Assembly (NCBI GenBank): GCA_030151245.1
Contig: JASLEF010000041.1
Span: 1-21,386 of the forward strand
DNA: 21,386 bases
Direction of reading: 5' to 3'
From: Ignatzschineria sp.
GTDB taxonomy: Bacteria > Pseudomonadota > Gammaproteobacteria > Cardiobacteriales > Wohlfahrtiimonadaceae
The notes under the pieces: generated by a model
What the model saw: the letters and a program-made list of their open reading frames with translations, nothing else
Databases searched by the model: none
Told to the model about the DNA's origin: nothing
Made by a program: the position numbers and the translations under genes
Shown: piece by piece, positions 1 to 7,990 of the stretch
How the letters are laid out: every line of letters begins with the position of its first letter
Numbering within the stretch: the stretch's first letter is position 1

Positions 1-19
1 AGTCTCTTTGATCACTTAT

Positions 20-409
20 TTAAAGCATATTCAACTCAAGTTTTGCACGAAGCGACATCCGTTGTGGCGTCCAGAATGGTTCCCATACAAGGTCAACCAT
101 ACACTCTTTAATCTCTGGAATAGAGTACACCGCATTTGAAACCCAACTTGGCATTTCACCAGCAACAGGGCATCCTGGCGCGGTTAATGTCATATCAATG
201 CGGGTACGAATATTATTTTCCGTTAACTCTAAGAACTCAATGGCATAAATTAAACCAAGCTCATAAATATCTACAGGAATCTCTGGGTCATAGACCTTTT
301 TGACCGCATCAATAATACGTTCTACTAACTCTTCTGATGTTTCATTGGGCGCTACACCTTCTGCAAAAAGAATTTGCGGAAAGTTTGGCTCATCACGATT
401 AATATCCAT
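20..409 (-). CDS. sufT: SufT-like DUF59/MIP18-family Fe-S assembly protein
   Basis: Complete 129-residue protein of the DUF59 (MIP18/PaaD-like) family, the kind associated with SUF iron-sulfur operons. Family members help mature or deliver Fe-S clusters to client proteins in the cytoplasm; the exact biochemical step is not settled. The diagnostic stretch DPEIPVDIYELGLIY is at about residues 41-55, and TLTAPGCP, with the single conserved Cys near residue 80, is at about 74-81. Length is normal for the SUF-associated form. The ATG at 409 is preceded by AAGGA (421-425) with 11 bases between. It lies 106 bp downstream of sufU on the same strand, so the two are probably cotranscribed. sufB, C, D and S are not in this window. 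A plain DUF59 protein is the fallback name. Confidence 0.85.
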   Translation of the reverse strand: MDINRDEPNFPQILFAEGVAPNETSEELVERIIDAVKKVYDPEIPVDIYELGLIYAIEFLELTENNIRTRIDMTLTAPGCPVAGEMPSWVSNAVYSIPEIKECMVDLVWEPFWTPQRMSLRAKLELNML

Positions 410-515
410 CTTTGATTCTATCCTTCAAAATCTAATTCTAATGCTCTATCGAGTATACGCGGCATTGATAGCCTCCCCGTATATCTTCATTCTTTGTCAT
501 TATTCTAATTAATAC

Positions 516-962
516 TTACTCAGTCTTTGCGACTTCATCTTTTTCATGAATCGCTGAGTGCATTGCGTGCCACGCTAATGTTGCGCATTTTACACGCGCC
601 GGATATTCCCGCACTCCCGTTAAAACACGAAGCTTGCCTAAGCCTTCAGAATCTTCACCATCAAGCATGACTGCATCGTGAAAAAGATTAAAGAGAGCAT
701 CAGCCTCTTCAACGGTTTTGCCTTTTATCGCATCGGTCATCATAGAGCTTGAAGCCGTTGAAATCGCACAACCATCTCCTTGGAAAGAGACATCAGTAAT
801 GATGCCATTCTCAATATTGACATACACTTCAATCTGATCCCCACACAGCGGATTATAGCCTTCTGCATGATGGGTACACGGATCAATCACACGGAAATTT
901 CGAGGATTTCGATTGTGATCTAGAATCATCTCTTGATAGAGCTCTCTGATATCAAAACTCAT
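516..962 (-). CDS. sufU: SufU-type iron-sulfur cluster scaffold / sulfur transfer protein
   Basis: IscU/NifU-N family protein of the SufU subtype, which accepts sulfur from the SufS cysteine desulfurase in the cytoplasm. From the chosen start it has 148 residues. It opens with a typical ELYQEMILDHNRNPRN stretch, and the three conserved cysteines are visible: NPLCGD (C40, D42), GDGCAIS (C65) and ARVKCATL (C126). The roughly 20-residue insertion before the last Cys and the Arg-Val-Lys-Cys context, in place of the IscU His, mark SufU rather than IscU. A GTG at 989 would add nine residues. I prefer the ATG at 962 because the family begins here and a TATAAT box at 1003-1008 would leave the GTG almost no leader. 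The gene precedes the SufT-like gene. Confidence 0.88.
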   Translation of the reverse strand: MSFDIRELYQEMILDHNRNPRNFRVIDPCTHHAEGYNPLCGDQIEVYVNIENGIITDVSFQGDGCAISTASSSMMTDAIKGKTVEEADALFNLFHDAVMLDGEDSEGLGKLRVLTGVREYPARVKCATLAWHAMHSAIHEKDEVAKTE

Positions 963-989
963 GATAATTTTACCAACCTTAAATAGCAC

Positions 990-1303
990 TAAATTCGTAC
1001 TGATTATAACGGAACATCAACTTATTTACGAGTATTGATTCTAATAACGCTGAAAATCTTGTAACACACTGATCCTTTATTCTTCTTACTGAACGCGCCC
1101 TTCTCCTTGAGTTTCTTAAGAAAATACGGCCATCTCCCCCCTATTTTTATCCGCACACTTGTTCTCGCAAAAAATTCCCCATTGGCTATTTTTCTGTTTT
1201 ATGAGAAAATCGACTATTAAATTCGAAATAACTAACGAAATTTCCTTAGAATTTCACGAACAACGAATGCTATATCAGAATAAACAAAAAGGATGGTTAC
1301 TGA
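990..1303. other. divergent intergenic region sufU / accD
   Basis: A 314-bp gene-free stretch between divergently transcribed genes, so it must hold promoters for both directions. It contains the minus-strand TATAAT at 1003-1008, a 12-bp perfect palindrome TTTCTTAAGAAA at 1112-1123, and, close to accD (about 1215-1262), several AT-rich half-sites of the form GAAATTT / AAATTC / GAATTTC. A weak plus-strand promoter could be TTGGCT (1182-1187) with GAAAAT 17 bases later. I see no convincing small gene or RNA here. Confidence 0.5.
1003..1008 (-). promoter_or_regulatory. candidate -10 box for sufU-sufT
   Basis: Read on the minus strand, 1008-1003 is a perfect TATAAT. No good -35 hexamer is visible 16-18 bases upstream, so the site could be weak or activator-dependent. 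Transcription would start about 30 bases before the preferred sufU ATG. Inference from sequence match only. Confidence 0.4.
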
Positions 1304-2173
1304 ATGAACTGGTTTGAACGTATAATTCCAATGATCCGTACCCAAAAAAAGGGTAACTCAGTTCCAGAAGGTGTATGGGCAAAATGTCGTTCTTGTGATG
1401 CCATTCTCTATCAACAAGAACTCGCAGCAAACCTTCAAGTCTGCCCCAAATGTGATGCTCATATGCGCATTGATGCACGCACACGACTAATGACTTTCTT
1501 AGATGAAAACTCAGCGGTAGAAATGGGATCGGAGATCGAGTCTGTCGACTTCCTTAACTTCCGTGACAGCCGTCGCTACCGTGATCGTTTAGCTGATGCA
1601 CAAAAAGCAACTGGCGAGACAGAGACTTTAATTGCGATGCACGGGACACTCAAAGGAATGGAGATCTCTGCGGCATCATTTAACTTTAACTTCATGGGTG
1701 GATCCATGGGATCAGTTGCTGGGGAGCGTTTTATTCGCGCTGTCAATTACAGCTTAGAAAATAACTGCCCACTCGTGGCATTCATGACCAGTGGTGGCGC
1801 TCGAATGCAGGAAGGTTTAACCTCTCTCATGCAGATGGCAAAGACTTCAGCTGGGATTGCCAAACTCAATGATCGTGGAATACCCTTTATCTCTGTACTT
1901 ACAGACCCAACATTTGGTGGAGTTTCAGCGAGTTTAGCAATGCTTGGCGATATCAATATCGCAGAGCCCCATGCTTTAATTGGCTTTGCAGGTCCTCGCG
2001 TTATCGAACAGACGGTTCGTGAAAAATTACCAGAAGGCTTTCAACGTTCAGAATTCCTCCTTGAAAAAGGGGCTATTGATATGATCGTTGACCGTCGTCA
2101 TCTTCGTAATGAGATTGCGAGTTTGCTCGCAAAATTGACCCATCAAGGTCAACCTTTAGATGAGGTTTGCTAA
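1304..2173 (+). CDS. accD: acetyl-CoA carboxylase carboxyltransferase subunit beta
   Basis: Beta subunit of the carboxyltransferase half of acetyl-CoA carboxylase. With AccA it moves the carboxyl group from carboxybiotin on AccB to acetyl-CoA, giving malonyl-CoA, the first committed step of fatty acid synthesis. The 289-residue length is normal. The N-terminal zinc ribbon has C28-x2-C31 and C47-x2-C50. The crotonase-fold core shows the glycine-rich TSGGARMQEG and FGGVSAS loops that bind the CoA substrates. The ATG at 1304 follows AAAAGGA with about 10 bases between. folC follows after a short gap, as in the usual gammaproteobacterial accD-folC-dedD-cvpA order. Confidence 0.97.
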   Translation: MNWFERIIPMIRTQKKGNSVPEGVWAKCRSCDAILYQQELAANLQVCPKCDAHMRIDARTRLMTFLDENSAVEMGSEIESVDFLNFRDSRRYRDRLADAQKATGETETLIAMHGTLKGMEISAASFNFNFMGGSMGSVAGERFIRAVNYSLENNCPLVAFMTSGGARMQEGLTSLMQMAKTSAGIAKLNDRGIPFISVLTDPTFGGVSASLAMLGDINIAEPHALIGFAGPRVIEQTVREKLPEGFQRSEFLLEKGAIDMIVDRRHLRNEIASLLAKLTHQGQPLDEVC

Positions 2174-2211
2174 CCCTTTCTAATTTGCTATGACACTATC
2201 AAGAGATGAAT

Positions 2212-3504
2212 ATGGCTTCTGAACGCTCCCTTCAATCGTGGCTAACTTACTTAGAAGCCATTCACCCTCTCTCAATGGATTTCAAACTCGCTCGTATCAT
2301 TAAAGTATACGAGCGTTTGAGTCTTACCCCTATTGCCCCGCTCGTTATTACCGTAGCAGGAACCAATGGTAAGGGGTCCACATCCACCACCATCGCGAAT
2401 CTCTATAAAGCTCATGACTTTAAGGTCGGACTTTTTACCTCGCCACATATCAATCGCTTTAATGAACGAATCAGGATTGATCTTGAAGAGGTTTCTGACG
2501 CTGAAGTGATTGAAGCTTTCGCTGCGATTGAAGCCGCAAGAGATGAGATCACGTTAACTTACTTTGAATTTGCAACACTTGCTGCCTTTTATCTCTTTAA
2601 GAAAAATGCCGTGGATGTCGCAGTGTTAGAAGTCGGTTTAGGCGGTAGATTAGATTCTACAAATATTGTCGATGCTCAAATCGCCGTAATCACCCCGATT
2701 AGTATCGACCATACAGCACAATTGGGCAACACCATTACCGCCATTGCCGGCGAGAAAGCGGGGATTATTAAGCGTCACTCGAAAGTTGTCACAGCAGAGT
2801 CAACACCTAATCCCGCCATTTTAGAAAAAGCAGAGATCGAGCATGCAAAAATTTATGTCAATGGCTCAGCATACCATTACGAAATTCTCAAGCATGGGAT
2901 GTTTACCTATCAATTCCAAGAAGCTCAGCCTCTGATATTGCCAGAACCTAATCTTTTAGGAAAACATCAGTATCAAAATGCAGCTGCAGCGATGACTGCG
3001 CTCTATCTCTCTGGAACTCATGTCACTGAAGAGAAGGTCATTCAAGGCTTAAAAAACGTTCAACTAGAAGGTAGATTCCAAGCATTAACTCGCGAAAATT
3101 CTCCAAAAGTATTTTTAGATGTAACGCATAACCCACAAGGGGCGACTGTCTTAAAAGATTTAGTCGATGAAATCGTTGCAAAAAGCCCTCAAAAGCCAAC
3201 CGTTACTGCGCTTTTAGGCATGTTAAAAGATAAAGATGAACAGTTACTTGTGCAGACCTTACAGGAAAGCGTTGATCAATGGATCACCGCGCCAATACTT
3301 GATGAGCGAGGACAAAGCGCAGAAATTTTACGTGATAAAATCACGACTATTTTAAAAAAAGCGCCCCTCGCATCGCACTCTATTCCTGAAGGCTGCGAGC
3401 TAGCCTTATCTTACAGCAAGCCTCATGATATTATTATTGTATTCGGATCCTTTCACATGATGGCAGAAAGCCTCAACTGGTTTAAAGAGAATCAATATGT
3501 CTAA
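2212..3504 (+). CDS. folC: bifunctional folylpolyglutamate synthase / dihydrofolate synthase
   Basis: Mur-ligase-family enzyme. It adds glutamate to dihydropteroate to make dihydrofolate and then extends the glutamate tail on folates, using ATP. The P-loop AGTNGKGSTS lies at about residues 49-58, followed by FTSPHI, VLEVGLGGRLDSTN, LEGRFQ and DVTHNPQGA, all family signatures, over about 430 residues. Two in-frame ATGs are close together, at 2206 and 2212. I prefer 2212 because AAGAG (2201-2205) is then six bases away, whereas it abuts the ATG at 2206. The 3' end overlaps the SPOR gene by 8 bp, indicating translational coupling. Confidence 0.95.
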   Translation: MASERSLQSWLTYLEAIHPLSMDFKLARIIKVYERLSLTPIAPLVITVAGTNGKGSTSTTIANLYKAHDFKVGLFTSPHINRFNERIRIDLEEVSDAEVIEAFAAIEAARDEITLTYFEFATLAAFYLFKKNAVDVAVLEVGLGGRLDSTNIVDAQIAVITPISIDHTAQLGNTITAIAGEKAGIIKRHSKVVTAESTPNPAILEKAEIEHAKIYVNGSAYHYEILKHGMFTYQFQEAQPLILPEPNLLGKHQYQNAAAAMTALYLSGTHVTEEKVIQGLKNVQLEGRFQALTRENSPKVFLDVTHNPQGATVLKDLVDEIVAKSPQKPTVTALLGMLKDKDEQLLVQTLQESVDQWITAPILDERGQSAEILRDKITTILKKAPLASHSIPEGCELALSYSKPHDIIIVFGSFHMMAESLNWFKENQYV

Positions 3505-4270
3505 TACCCAATCAAAACCTATTTTACAACGAGCGGTAGGAGCTATCTTTCTCTTAGCGCTCATCGCACTGGTTGCAATTTTACTGCTCCAGCCTTCTGA
3601 TCGCTTGCCGGACTCTACTGCAAAAAATAGTAAACCCCAGCAACCGACAATTAGTATTACCGCCCATGATCAAAATAAATCTCCTGCATCTCCTGATCAG
3701 TCAGGTCCTGCCCTAGTGCTGGAAAGCGTTACAGGTACACAATATCCAGAGCCAGGAACGATTGCAGAACCGGTAGAAGTCATTAGTGAAGATCTTTGGC
3801 AAAGTGTTGAACAAACTGCCGGCAATCACAATAAACCAGCAAATTCCGCACCCACTGCAAGCCGTGAAAAACCGACGTCAACAGCGAATAGTAACATCCC
3901 TAAAGATCGTCCTAAAGCTGAGACAAAACCTAAAGCTGAGACAGCAAAACCCGTCGTAACAACGCCGAAACTAGAGTTAATTGCCGATAGCGAAAAATCT
4001 CCCTCGACCTCAAAACCTGCGCCCTCGGTAAACTCAAAGCCAAGCAGCAACGGTAACTGGTATGTGCAAGTGGGGGCTTTTGGAAACACCGCAAACGCAC
4101 AAAAGCTAGTTAATCAGTACAAACAACAGGGATACAATGTTCGTATTCAAAAAGATAAGAATCTCAATCGCGTTCAAATCGGTCCTTTTGCCACTAAAAA
4201 AGAGGCTGAGCAAATTCAAAGTAAAACCAAAACTCAATCGATCAATCCCGCGGTGATTCATCTCCCGTAA
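3497..4270 (+). CDS. dedD: DedD-like SPOR-domain inner-membrane protein
   Basis: SPOR domains bind denuded glycan strands of septal peptidoglycan, and DedD helps cell constriction. The 257-residue protein has a short cytoplasmic N-terminus and one membrane helix at about residues 13-31. A long Pro/Ser/Lys/Thr-rich periplasmic linker follows, then a C-terminal SPOR domain from about residue 185 (GNWYVQVGAF, then RVQIGPFATKKEAE). The linker contains a tandem copy of Pro-Lys-Ala-Glu-Thr near 3910-3945, encoded by a nearly exact short DNA duplication. The start overlaps folC by 8 bp. Position between folC and cvpA supports the DedD name; the linker is too low in complexity to add support. Confidence 0.85.
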   Translation: MSNTQSKPILQRAVGAIFLLALIALVAILLLQPSDRLPDSTAKNSKPQQPTISITAHDQNKSPASPDQSGPALVLESVTGTQYPEPGTIAEPVEVISEDLWQSVEQTAGNHNKPANSAPTASREKPTSTANSNIPKDRPKAETKPKAETAKPVVTTPKLELIADSEKSPSTSKPAPSVNSKPSSNGNWYVQVGAFGNTANAQKLVNQYKQQGYNVRIQKDKNLNRVQIGPFATKKEAEQIQSKTKTQSINPAVIHLP

Positions 4271-4302
4271 TCTCACTTATTAATTTTTAGGAGCTCGTTA
4301 TC

Positions 4303-4995
4303 GTGGATATTTCTACAATTATTGATGCTGTTATTATTGCGATTATCGCAATTTCTGTAATCGTGGCATTCTTCAGAGGTTTTATCTCAGAAGCCCTGTC
4401 ACTAGTTGTTTGGATTGTCGCCTTTATGGGCGCTGTAATGTACTACCAAGATGTGGGAAAAATGCTCCCCAATATCTTCGGAGGGAGCGTCGGCGCCTTA
4501 AATAATGAAGACTCAATTTTCAGCGATATTATCAGCTTTGCGATCACCTTTATTGGCCTCTTAATTCTTCTTGGTCTTGTGAATCTTTTCATTACCTTTA
4601 TCTTAAGACGCCTGAGTATCTCTTGGCCTGATCGTCTTCTTGGCGCCATTTTTGGACTCCTTCGCGGGATGTTTATCGTCGCGATTATCTCTCTTTTCGT
4701 GGTAGAATCCCCCCTTAAAGAGACGGAATACTGGTCAAATGCAAAACTGAGTAACATGGCAGCATCATGGGCTGACACGCTCTCCTCTTTTATTCCTAAG
4801 AACTTCTTAGAGAGCATTAATACTGCCGTAGTTGACCCCGCTAAAGACTCCATTCAACAAAACTCAACCAACTTAAAACAACAAGCGGTGGATGCTGTGA
4901 TGGAACAAATTAGCAGACCTAACAGTGAGATTATTTTAAAATCAAGTGATGCGGCAACTTCACAACCCCGCAATGAGGCAATAAGTCATGAGTAA
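4303..4995 (+). CDS. cvpA: CvpA family inner-membrane protein
   Basis: CvpA-family protein, named for its requirement in colicin V production in E. coli and linked to envelope integrity; its molecular role is not established. The 230-residue protein has about four hydrophobic helices in the first 135 residues (near 5-24, 30-48, 76-104 and 113-135). The family pattern FFRGFISEALSLVVWIVAF and RLLGAIFGLLRGMF is clear. A roughly 90-residue hydrophilic tail makes it longer than the E. coli protein. The start is GTG at 4303 with a good TAGGAGC Shine-Dalgarno site (4288-4294). The last codons overlap ubiG by 8 bp. In enterics purF follows cvpA; here ubiG does. Confidence 0.9.
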   Translation: MDISTIIDAVIIAIIAISVIVAFFRGFISEALSLVVWIVAFMGAVMYYQDVGKMLPNIFGGSVGALNNEDSIFSDIISFAITFIGLLILLGLVNLFITFILRRLSISWPDRLLGAIFGLLRGMFIVAIISLFVVESPLKETEYWSNAKLSNMAASWADTLSSFIPKNFLESINTAVVDPAKDSIQQNSTNLKQQAVDAVMEQISRPNSEIILKSSDAATSQPRNEAISHE

Positions 4996-5680
4996 TGTTT
5001 CGAACGAAGAAATTCAAAAATTTAACGATCAGGATTGGTGGAATAGCGAGGGTGATCTTAAAACGCTCCATGATATTAATCCAACCCGTTTTGAATTTAT
5101 GGAAGACTGCGTCGATTTAGCAGGTAAAAAAGCCTTAGATATCGGTTGTGGTGGAGGTATTATTGCCGAAGGGTTAGCCCATCGACACGCAACTGTTTCA
5201 GGAATCGATATGGCACCTAATGCCATTGAAGTGGCCAGACAGCATGCCCAAGAAAACCATCTCAACATCGACTATCAAGTGGTCACCGCAGAAGTATTTT
5301 CAGAGACCCACCCAGAGACATTTGAAGTAATTACTTGCCTAGAAATGCTAGAGCATGTTCCTACGCCTAGTTCTGTCATTAAGGCTGCAAGTGAGATGCT
5401 TAAACCCGGAGGTCATATCTTTTTCTCCACAATTAACCGCACATTTAAAGCCAAGAGCTTAGCCGTTTTTGCCGCAGAAAACATCCTTCGGATCGTCCCT
5501 AAAGGAACACATGATTATCATAAATTTATCACGCCATTAGAGCTTTATGAAATGTGTGAAGCTTACGGTTTATCAGTGAAAAAAATTCAAGGAATGAGTT
5601 ATAACCCCTTTAATCGCGTAGCAGGATTAACTGATGATGTCAGTATGAACTACCTCGTTTACGCAACAAAAGAGCAATAA
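4988..5680 (+). CDS. ubiG: bifunctional 2-polyprenyl-6-hydroxyphenol methylase / 3-demethylubiquinol 3-O-methyltransferase
   Basis: SAM-dependent O-methyltransferase that performs both O-methylations in ubiquinone synthesis. The protein has 230 residues. Its N-terminus carries the UbiG hallmark FNDQDWWNSEGDLKTLHDINPTR, motif I is LDIGCGGG at about 50-57, and motif II/III features include ITCLEMLEHV and LKPGGHIFFSTINR. The later stretch VPKGTHDYHKFITP is also typical of UbiG, so confusion with other class I methyltransferases is unlikely. The ATG lies inside the end of cvpA (ATGAGTAA overlap), pointing to coupled translation. Confidence 0.96.
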   Translation: MSNVSNEEIQKFNDQDWWNSEGDLKTLHDINPTRFEFMEDCVDLAGKKALDIGCGGGIIAEGLAHRHATVSGIDMAPNAIEVARQHAQENHLNIDYQVVTAEVFSETHPETFEVITCLEMLEHVPTPSSVIKAASEMLKPGGHIFFSTINRTFKAKSLAVFAAENILRIVPKGTHDYHKFITPLELYEMCEAYGLSVKKIQGMSYNPFNRVAGLTDDVSMNYLVYATKEQ

Positions 5681-5728
5681 AGATTACGCTCATCCTTAAA
5701 GCGTATTCATCAACGATCAGAGCGACAT

Positions 5729-5750
5729 AAAGAAGATAAATATCATCTTT
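5729..5750 (+). terminator. small hairpin after ubiG
   Basis: AAAGAAGATA (5729-5738) and TATCATCTTT (5741-5750) form a ten-base stem with one mismatch and a two-base loop. No T-tract follows, so this may be a weak attenuating hairpin or just an inverted repeat between ubiG and the SDR gene. Confidence 0.3.
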
Positions 5751-5786
5751 GTGCGAAGCTATTCATTAAAAAAGGATCATCGAACA

Positions 5787-6512
5787 ATGACAAAACCTTT
5801 AGATGGAAAAGTAATTTTAGTGACAGGCGCCTCAGGTGCCATTGGTAAAGAATCAGCGCTTCGTTTAGCCGATTTAGGCGCCACTATTATCTTAATGGGC
5901 CGTAAAGAAGAGAAACTCAATCCTATTTATGACATTATTGTTAACCGAGGGGGCGCTGAACCCGCAATTGTCCCAATGGACTTCTTAAAAGTCGAAGATC
6001 TTGATTATTACAATTTGGCACAGAATATTGCGGCGGAGTTTGGTCGGTTAGATGGGATTGTACATGCTGCAATTAACCTTGGTTACCTCACTCCCCTAGC
6101 CCATACAAATCCTGAAAAGTGGCACCACGGTTTGCAGATCACGCTCAATGCTCCCTACTTTTTAACTCATGCAATGCTTCCACTACTTGATCAGTCGGAG
6201 CGCGCATCTGTCATCTTTTTTGCCCATGATGAAGTTGCACATGGCGAAAAAGCTTATTGGGGGAGTTATGCGGTTGCTAAAGCGGGCTTAATGACCTTGA
6301 TGAAAACTTTTTCACTTGAAAATGAATCAGAAGGTAAAATAGCCTTTAATGCCATTGACCCCATCTGTATCAACTCATCATTAAGAATGAGCGTGATGCC
6401 GGAAGGTTCTCCTGATGCAAGAGAGCTTCGTAAGGTTATTGACCTTGTATGGAAACTCAATAATCCTACGGAAGCTTTTGTAACTGGGGCAATATTGACG
6501 GTCGACGAATAA
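5787..6512 (+). CDS. YciK-like short-chain dehydrogenase/reductase with altered active site
   Basis: Classical SDR Rossmann-fold protein most like the YciK family, a neighbour of ubiG in several gammaproteobacteria; the substrate is unknown. From the ATG at 5787 it has 241 residues. The cofactor motif TGASGAIG is at 13-20, YAVAK (Y161, K165) at 161-165, and the active-site Asn probably N121. The residue 13 before the catalytic Tyr, normally Ser, is Asp (D148, in FFAHDEV). The usual NAG motif reads HAAINLG, and the usual Pro-Gly after the core is DPICINS. This suggests changed or lost catalysis. A GTG at 5751 would extend the protein, but AAGGAT (5771-5776) with about 10 bases of spacing supports 5787. 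Confidence 0.8.
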   Translation: MTKPLDGKVILVTGASGAIGKESALRLADLGATIILMGRKEEKLNPIYDIIVNRGGAEPAIVPMDFLKVEDLDYYNLAQNIAAEFGRLDGIVHAAINLGYLTPLAHTNPEKWHHGLQITLNAPYFLTHAMLPLLDQSERASVIFFAHDEVAHGEKAYWGSYAVAKAGLMTLMKTFSLENESEGKIAFNAIDPICINSSLRMSVMPEGSPDARELRKVIDLVWKLNNPTEAFVTGAILTVDE

Positions 6513-6559
6513 TCCAAATCATTCGTATACTCAATTTACTATTAAGAGGAGCACAGCAC

Positions 6560-7978
6560 ATGACACAGACTCACTCTCTCAAAAAAGCGGCACAATTAAT
6601 CGTAGCCGCTTTCTCTTTTTCAGCGATCTCACTCAGCTTTGCTGCACCAGAGATCACCTCTATCGACAATACTCATGAAGCTATTTTAAATAATGGTTTA
6701 AAAGTTGTAGTTCGAGAAGATCATCGTTCCCCCGTTGTAACGGCAATGGTCTGGTATAAAGTAGGATCTGTTGATGAACCTAGAGGGTTAGGGGGTATCT
6801 CACACATGCTTGAGCATATGATGTTTAAAGGAACAGATACGCTAGGCCCTAATGAGCATTCCACGATTATTGCGAATTTAGGTGGACGAGATAATGCATT
6901 TACTTCTACTGATTACACCGGTTATTTTGAAAATTTGCCGGCATGGGAACTAGAGACTGCACTAAAACTTGAAGCAGACCGCATGCAAAACCTCGAACTT
7001 CGCGAAGCAGACTTTATACCAGAGCGTTTAGTGGTTGCGGAAGAACGTCGTCAAAGAACCGATAGTAATCCTCAAGCAAAACTCTACGAAGCCTTCAATG
7101 CCAATATGTTTACCACGAGTGCTTATCGTAATCCCATTATCGGCTGGATGCCTGAAATTGACTCATGGGAACTCTCAGACTTACAACAGTGGTATGCCCA
7201 ATTTTACGCGCCTAACAATGCAACTGTCGTCATCGTCGGAGATGTCGAGCCGACTAAAACGATTAACATGGTAGAACAATACTTTGGATCGATCCCCAGT
7301 AGCGATAATATCGTGCGCCCTCATAACTTCGAGGTAGCTCAAGAAGGCGAGAAACGTATTGACCTCTCAACGCCAGCAAATTTACCTGTTCTTTTTATGG
7401 GTTATAAAGTCCCTAGTGTTAATGAGATAGAAGAAGGCTCAACAGATGCGGCAACACTGCTCTTAACCTCTATTTTGCTTGATGGCACAAACTCTTCTAG
7501 ACTTAGTAGAAATATGGTGCGAGACCAACAAATTGCCCTACAAGCGGGAAGTTTTTACAATTATGGTGCTCGTTATATAACCCCATTCGTCTTTGTAGGG
7601 GTTCCCGCAGAAAATAGTTCTTTATCAGAACTTGAGGAAGCCTTCAAAAAAGAGATCCTTAACCTCCAAACGACACCTGTTTCTCAAGAAGAATTAGATC
7701 GTATTATTGGTTTATATGAAGCAGGTAACATCTATGCAAAAGATTCTGTCTATGCTCAAGCAATGCTCATAGGTCAATCTGAGACCACAGGTGAGGGCTG
7801 GCAAAATGCCGAGAACCGTGTTGAGCTATTAAAGAACGTCACTCCACAAATGATTCAAGACGCGGCAAATCGATATTTCCAAGATGACCTTTTAACCGTA
7901 GCAACATTGCATCCGATCACACAAGATGCCATAACTGTCGAATCTCAAGAGTCAATCGAAGCCGATACTGCAGAATAA
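6560..7978 (+). CDS. M16 family zinc metallopeptidase, catalytic member of the pair
   Basis: Pitrilysin/insulinase-family (M16) protease of 472 residues. The inverted zinc motif HMLEH is at 82-86 and the third ligand is probably E162 in VVAEERRQR, so zinc binding and catalysis look intact. An N-terminal segment of about 28 residues (basic, then hydrophobic, ending SLSFAAP) is a signal peptide, so the mature enzyme is probably periplasmic. Two homologous M16 halves are visible, with the second around GVPAENSS to the C-terminus. AAGAGGAG (6544-6551) precedes the ATG. It is followed after 12 bp by a non-catalytic M16 partner, an arrangement known from bacterial heterodimeric M16 proteases. The natural substrate cannot be told from sequence. 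Confidence 0.9.
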   Translation: MTQTHSLKKAAQLIVAAFSFSAISLSFAAPEITSIDNTHEAILNNGLKVVVREDHRSPVVTAMVWYKVGSVDEPRGLGGISHMLEHMMFKGTDTLGPNEHSTIIANLGGRDNAFTSTDYTGYFENLPAWELETALKLEADRMQNLELREADFIPERLVVAEERRQRTDSNPQAKLYEAFNANMFTTSAYRNPIIGWMPEIDSWELSDLQQWYAQFYAPNNATVVIVGDVEPTKTINMVEQYFGSIPSSDNIVRPHNFEVAQEGEKRIDLSTPANLPVLFMGYKVPSVNEIEEGSTDAATLLLTSILLDGTNSSRLSRNMVRDQQIALQAGSFYNYGARYITPFVFVGVPAENSSLSELEEAFKKEILNLQTTPVSQEELDRIIGLYEAGNIYAKDSVYAQAMLIGQSETTGEGWQNAENRVELLKNVTPQMIQDAANRYFQDDLLTVATLHPITQDAITVESQESIEADTAE

Positions 7979-7990
7979 CAGGAGAAAACC

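Noticed and set aside
300..512. Plus-strand open frame opposite sufT
   Set aside because: It is antisense to the conserved DUF59 gene and has no recognisable domain.
516..989. Extended sufU starting at GTG 989
   Set aside because: The extra nine residues are not part of the family, and the TATAAT box at 1003-1008 leaves almost no leader for that start. ATG 962 fits better.
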